From Chloroflexota bacterium (lineage in GTDB: Bacteria; Chloroflexota; Anaerolineae; Aggregatilineales; UBA2796), in contig JAJPHV010000103.1 of NCBI GenBank assembly GCA_021325095.1, positions 1 through 61,696 of the forward strand: 61,696 bases of DNA. Reading direction: 5' to 3'. Made by a program: the position numbers and the translations under genes. Position 1 is the first letter of the stretch, and each line of letters starts with the position of its first letter. Shown in pieces: positions 59,786 to 61,696 of this stretch. Under the pieces are notes generated by a model. That model saw only the letters and a list, made by a program, of their open reading frames with translations. It was not told the DNA's origin and did no database searches.

Positions 59786-60951
59786 TTGAATCCTAACAGG
59801 CGCTCGAACAACGTGACCGGATTGGTAAATCCATTGGCAAAAAAGGCCCAGCCAAGCGTCACGAAGACGAAGGTCAGCAAGACACTCAATGGCGCGGGCA
59901 ACGTGGGCAGATTGAAGCGCTGGCGCAGCGCTGGAATCTGGCTGTGGACAAACAGGCCCAGTCCATGCCAGACCCCCCAGAGCAGGAAGCCCAGGCTCAG
60001 GCCGTGCCAGAGGCCACACACGACCATCGTTGTGAGGTGGCTTGCCAGCAGGATGGGCGCGGAAAAGCGGCTGCCAAAGCGCCGGAGCAGAGTCCGGCTG
60101 AGTGGGAAGAAAATATAATCGCGCAGCCAGGTCGAGAGCGTGATGTGCCACGCTTGCCAGAAGCGGGCGATGTTCGGCTGCATGTACGGGTTGGCGAAAT
60201 TCTCCGGCAGGCGCAGACCCAGGAGCCGCGCCACGCCGATGGCGATGTCGCTGTAGCCCGCAAAGTCGAAGTACAGGTAGAAAGCATAACTGAGCAGCCA
60301 CAGCCAGATTTCCGCATCCGCCACGCCATTCACACGGGTCACGTCGTGGATAGAACTGAAGATCGTGGCGAGGGCCACTTTTTTGAAGAGGCCGATAAAC
60401 AGCCGCCACAGTCCATCGGCGAAATAGCGCGAGCATTCGGCAACCGTGCAGCGCTGCTCCATCACGTGGTGCTGGATGCGATCAATCGGCCCCGCAATGA
60501 GCGTGGTCGGGTGCAGGGCATAGGTCAGTGTTTCGGACAGCGTGGCATCGCCAAAGCGGCCCCGGCGCGCGTCGAGCGACACGTGGATGAGCCGGAACAT
60601 GAAGTAGGACACGCCTACCCAGGCGCTCGGCGAGGCCGTGAGCGCAGAAGCATCGCCCTGCATCATTTTGGCGATGATCAGAGTCAAGACGAGGATCACG
60701 AGCCAGACCAGGCCCAGGCGAGTCGCCATGCGCTGGCGATGGGCAAGCTGCCAGGTGACGACCACCAGGAACACGTCCAGCGCCAGCAACGCCAGCGCCA
60801 GCAAGCTGCCGTTGGTAAGGATCAGGCATAGACAGGCAGACACGACAATTACCGAGAGTGCGCGGATCGCCGGGCGCGCAGTCCGTCCCCAGGCCAAGAG
60901 CGCCAGCAGCGCCAGCGCCAACCCGCCCACCATCCAGGCCAGAGCCGTCAC
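59782..60951 (-). CDS. MBOAT-family O-acyltransferase (AlgI/DltB-like)
   Basis: This membrane acyltransferase has 389 residues and about ten hydrophobic segments. Family motifs are MQPNIARFWQAWHITLSTWLRDYIFFPL and, close after, LWHGLSLGFLLWGVWHG, which contains the catalytic histidine. It passes acetyl groups across the membrane to a surface polysaccharide. GTG 60951 directly follows the stop of the small membrane gene, and the two SGNH genes follow with 4-bp overlaps. This forms a four-gene O-acetylation operon. Confidence 0.93.
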   Translation of the reverse strand: MTALAWMVGGLALALLALLAWGRTARPAIRALSVIVVSACLCLILTNGSLLALALLALDVFLVVVTWQLAHRQRMATRLGLVWLVILVLTLIIAKMMQGDASALTASPSAWVGVSYFMFRLIHVSLDARRGRFGDATLSETLTYALHPTTLIAGPIDRIQHHVMEQRCTVAECSRYFADGLWRLFIGLFKKVALATIFSSIHDVTRVNGVADAEIWLWLLSYAFYLYFDFAGYSDIAIGVARLLGLRLPENFANPYMQPNIARFWQAWHITLSTWLRDYIFFPLSRTLLRRFGSRFSAPILLASHLTTMVVCGLWHGLSLGFLLWGVWHGLGLFVHSQIPALRQRFNLPTLPAPLSVLLTFVFVTLGWAFFANGFTNPVTLFERLLGFK

Positions 60952-61116
60952 CTAGAACCCACCGTACACGAAACGCGGCTGCGAGGCGCTTGTGCCAAGA
61001 AGCAGGATGAGCAGCAGCATCAGGCTCACCAGTACGACCCAGGCGTTTTCCCGCGTGAAGACGTGCCTTCGCAGAAATGCGATACAATAGCCGCCGATTT
61101 TTCTCAGGGCTTTCAA
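60952..61116 (-). CDS. Small single-pass membrane protein, DUF5989-like
   Basis: The 54-residue protein starts at TTG 61116, with AAAGGTGA eight bases upstream. It has a basic N-terminal part (ALRKIGGYCIAFLRRHVFTRE), one membrane segment (WVVLVSLMLLLILLLG) and the ending QPRFVYGGF. This form (basic amphipathic start, one helix, aromatic end) resembles DUF5989 proteins encoded beside MBOAT acyltransferases. It abuts the MBOAT gene with no gap. The family name is a tentative match by pattern. Confidence 0.65.
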   Translation of the reverse strand: MKALRKIGGYCIAFLRRHVFTRENAWVVLVSLMLLLILLLGTSASQPRFVYGGF

Positions 61117-61132
61117 GTGGATTTCACCTTTT

Positions 61133-61450
61133 ATGCGACTCTTGCTCGTGACAGCGCTTGCACTGATGGCCTTTTCGGCCTGTCAGTCCGGCGATTCTAA
61201 CGACCCGAAGGCGTTTGCGCTCAAATTGATGCATGAGGGGGGCAAAGACACGGCGAAAATCACCAAAGTCGTCAGCGGCGACAGGCAGTACCGCAAAGCC
61301 GACGAGCTGTGGTGCGTGGCTACCGATGCCACCTCCGCCGACGGGCAGATTCCCTATTTGCTGGCCGTGTGGCGCAAGGACGGAAAATGGGAAGGGGCCG
61401 AAATGCCAGAAGGGTATTACGAGTGGGACCTGTACGGCTGCCCACGCTAA
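61133..61450 (+). CDS. Small lipoprotein or secreted protein of unknown function
   Basis: The protein of 105 residues starts with a hydrophobic signal MRLLLVTALALMAFSAC whose Cys17 could be lipidated (AFSAC fits a relaxed lipobox). The mature part has two further cysteines (WCVATDAT and YGCPR) and a strand-rich pattern ending EGYYEWDLYG. No family was recognised. Its start codon lies only 16 bp from the divergent TTG start, so each gene's promoter must lie within the other gene. Confidence 0.6.
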   Translation: MRLLLVTALALMAFSACQSGDSNDPKAFALKLMHEGGKDTAKITKVVSGDRQYRKADELWCVATDATSADGQIPYLLAVWRKDGKWEGAEMPEGYYEWDLYGCPR

Positions 61451-61456
61451 ACAGAA

Positions 61457-61505
61457 ACTCCCCGACTCCTCTCCGCAAGCAGAGAGGGAGTCTGGGGATA
61501 AGATA
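61457..61505. repeat. Interspersed repeat copy near the right edge
   Basis: CTCCCCGACTCCTCTCCGC, core CTCTCCGCAAGCAGAGAG and GGAGTCTGGGGATAAG form this copy, with the ends more diverged than elsewhere. It separates the small lipoprotein from the convergent HU-like gene. Confidence 0.7.
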
Positions 61506-61526
61506 AATCTGAGCCGGGAGATTTGA

Positions 61527-61696
61527 CTACTTGCGGCCTTTGCGGGCAGCGGGTTTCCTGGGAGCGGCTTTGGCTCTGGGCTTGGCGGCCCGCGCCTTGC
61601 CCGACACCGCCGCCCGCAGCACTGTGCCCGCCGTGAAGGCCGGGCGCTGCCGCGCCGCAATCTTGATCTTGGCCCCCGTTCGCGGATGCGTCCCCG
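61527..61696 (-). CDS. HU-family DNA-binding protein with basic tail (C-terminal part only)
   Basis: The frame enters from the right edge and ends at TAG 61527. About 55 residues are visible: GTHPRTGAKIKIAARQRPAF is the HU arm and the following FTAGTVLRAAVSGKAR is the C-terminal helix. About 20 residues of Lys/Ala/Arg/Pro follow as a histone-H1-like tail. Tailed HU proteins compact the nucleoid and are common in GC-rich bacteria. The start is outside the window. Confidence 0.85.
   Translation of the reverse strand, partial: GTHPRTGAKIKIAARQRPAFTAGTVLRAAVSGKARAAKPRAKAAPRKPAARKGRK

Noticed and set aside
60482..61087. 201-residue minus-strand frame overlapping the MBOAT gene
   Set aside because: It is a shadow frame over the MBOAT N-terminus; the real gene upstream of the MBOAT is the 54-residue membrane protein in another frame.

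Overview
The window is a chromosomal segment of a GC-rich bacterium, most likely a member of the Chloroflexota near the Anaerolineae. This is an inference. It rests on many short C-rich/G-rich interspersed repeats between genes, a DUF3417-type alpha-glucan phosphorylase, a TPR protein with a long Thr-Pro-rich tail, a DUF2089/DUF4097 cluster, and a phytochrome-style histidine kinase with an Rcp1-type response regulator. No rRNA, CRISPR array, intact insertion sequence or prophage was seen. Two valine tRNAs are present, with CAC and UAC anticodons.

Layout. 1-7.7 kb: a possible transposase tail, a lone response regulator, tRNA-Val(CAC), and a three-gene phosphorelay (membrane GAF/PAS kinase, CheY-like regulator, multi-PAS kinase with a receiver). 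7.9-13.4 kb: an SDR epimerase, then a chain read leftward with 4-11 bp overlaps: trpS, a zinc-ribbon protein, a GT-C membrane glycosyltransferase and a ModB-like permease. 13.6-17.0 kb: a three-gene set of vWA protein, PP2C-like phosphatase and protein kinase, matching the TerY-P triad architecture. 17.0-31 kb: a holin-like membrane protein, gyrA, mutY with a metallophosphoesterase, a secreted glycoside hydrolase, a GAF histidine kinase, a phytoene-desaturase-like flavoprotein, recA, and a CPA2 antiporter with a small P-II-like protein. 32-45 kb: two metabolic or hydrolytic enzymes, a receiver-SARP regulator, an SRPBCC protein, the TPR protein, a YbaK deacylase, an L,D-transpeptidase, and a four-gene cluster (DUF2089, DUF4097-type, GNAT, small protein) in which three members share the same short helical module. 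45-50 kb: a surface-glycan operon (dehydratase, nucleotidyltransferase, small protein, glycosyltransferase) and a methyltransferase.

49.9-53.3 kb is an accessory island: a transposase wrecked by several frameshifts, then a visibly AT-richer PadR / HAAS-like membrane protein / secreted protein cassette with its own consensus promoter and operator, then a fused and truncated VapBC-like remnant. 53.3-61.7 kb returns to housekeeping: a SerA-type dehydrogenase, tRNA-Val(UAC) with a good promoter, mgsA, glucan phosphorylase, and an O-acetyltransferase operon (a 54-residue single-pass protein, an MBOAT, two SGNH-like proteins). It ends in a lipoprotein and the tail of an HU-like protein.

The most notable items are the vWA-phosphatase-kinase triad, the island cassette whose sensor ectodomain resembles its own secreted neighbour, the shared-module envelope cluster, and the short repeats, which in two places appear to have been taken into gene starts.
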